From contig NZ_UETC01000007.1 in assembly GCF_900116765.1 (NCBI RefSeq), positions 62,001 to 126,000 of the forward strand: a stretch of DNA of 64,000 nt, given 5' to 3'. This DNA is from Jannaschia seohaensis (lineage in GTDB: Bacteria; Pseudomonadota; Alphaproteobacteria; Rhodobacterales; Rhodobacteraceae). This document shows positions 63,678 through 64,000 of the stretch, one piece after another. The notes beneath the pieces are model-generated. The model saw only the letters and a program-made list of their open reading frames with translations, made no database searches and was not told where the DNA came from. Position 1 is the first letter of the stretch. Each line of letters starts with the position of its first letter. The translations under genes and the position numbers were made by a program.

Positions 63678-64000
63678 ATGCACGCCTTCCGCACCCATAC
63701 CTGCGCCGGCCTTCGCGCCGCTGACGTGGGCGAGACCGTCCGCCTGGCGGGCTGGGTCCACCGCATCCGCGACCATGGCGGCGTGCTGTTCGTCGACCTG
63801 CGCGACCATTACGGCATGACGCAGGTGCTGTGCGATCCCGACAGCCCGGTCTTCGCCGAGATGGAGAAGGTGCGCTCCGAGTGGTGCATCCGCATCGACG
63901 GCAGCGTGAAGGCCCGCGACCCCGAGCTGGTGAACCCCAAGATCCCGACCGGCGAGATCGAAGTTTTCGTCCGCGACCTGGAGGTGCTGGGCCGCGCCGA
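63678..64000 (+). CDS. aspS: Aspartyl-tRNA synthetase, N-terminal part (partial)
   Basis: The first 107 codons of AspS, running off the right edge. It begins [19 protein letters not shown] and holds the OB-fold anticodon-binding domain: [27 protein letters not shown] strand, then [13 protein letters not shown] and [12 protein letters not shown]. This is the standard bacterial AspS N-terminus. Whether it is the discriminating or non-discriminating (Asp/Asn) form cannot be told from this part. Confidence 0.95.
   Translation, partial: MHAFRTHTCAGLRAADVGETVRLAGWVHRIRDHGGVLFVDLRDHYGMTQVLCDPDSPVFAEMEKVRSEWCIRIDGSVKARDPELVNPKIPTGEIEVFVRDLEVLGRA

Overview
This 64 kb, GC-rich window is chromosomal DNA that looks like a Rhodobacterales (Roseobacter-group) alphaproteobacterium. 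Support comes from the gene content: TRAP transporters, a GFA protein, DUF6476 next to an RluA-type synthase, an FeS photolyase, MreBCD-PBP2-RodA, RpoH with a sigma-32-type promoter, and KpsC/KpsS. Dispersed hairpin repeats carrying the tail ATATTT-NN-GCAGGGAAGAA also fit. Genes are tightly packed, often with ATGA/GTGA start-stop overlaps. No rRNA, tRNA or CRISPR array was recognised.

Layout. 1-8459: start of an antiporter, a secreted five-haem cytochrome c, and divergently the nqrABCDEF-apbE-nqrM-CBS operon. NqrB is short and has lost its flavin-attachment motif. 8512-17286: a catabolic-looking island on both strands with a TRAP transporter (dctPQM), a 3-hydroxyanthranilate dioxygenase, an EamA exporter, a DapA-family lyase, an aspartate-dehydrogenase-like enzyme, a LysR regulator and an aldehyde dehydrogenase. 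Three matching dyads (GCTATC-N9-KATASC) link these units and suggest one regulon. 17409-22494: capsule genes (kpsC, a Wza-like export lipoprotein, kpsS). 22619-30943: ribE, small hypotheticals, a decayed GNAT gene, Lrp/LysE pair, DUF6476/RluD pair, rpoH, a DksA-like protein and nadE. 31101-38060: an 18-MORN-repeat protein, two uncharacterised proteins, FeS photolyase with an SDR, a LuxR solo and a leucine-rich leader peptide in front of leuA.

38133-42141: leuA, then a REP-associated tyrosine transposase (RAYT) with a perfect REP palindrome just upstream and another REP-like unit inside its own reading frame, an ATP-grasp protein and a decayed TetR gene. 42284-48023: the rod-shape operon mreB-mreC-mreD-mrdA-rodA. 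48161-57684: a ring-cleaving dioxygenase/esterase pair, Bax-inhibitor-like membrane protein, LysR/quinone oxidoreductase, an XRE regulator, hisN-like phosphatase, an amidohydrolase interrupted by an in-frame TAA, thymidine kinase and a KAS III. 57875-64000: a lone BrnA-like protein, a DUF2726 protein, carB, a HAD-fold protein lacking both catalytic aspartates, and the start of aspS.

Three dispersed repeat families punctuate the gaps: hairpin-plus-tail elements (five copies), REP palindromes (GTAGGGCG type, three copies, plus one GTGGGCAT type), and tandem twin hairpins (two copies). The most unusual features are the atypical Nqr module beside a multihaem cytochrome, the operator-linked 3-hydroxyanthranilate dioxygenase island, and the RAYT gene that has absorbed a REP-like unit into its coding sequence.
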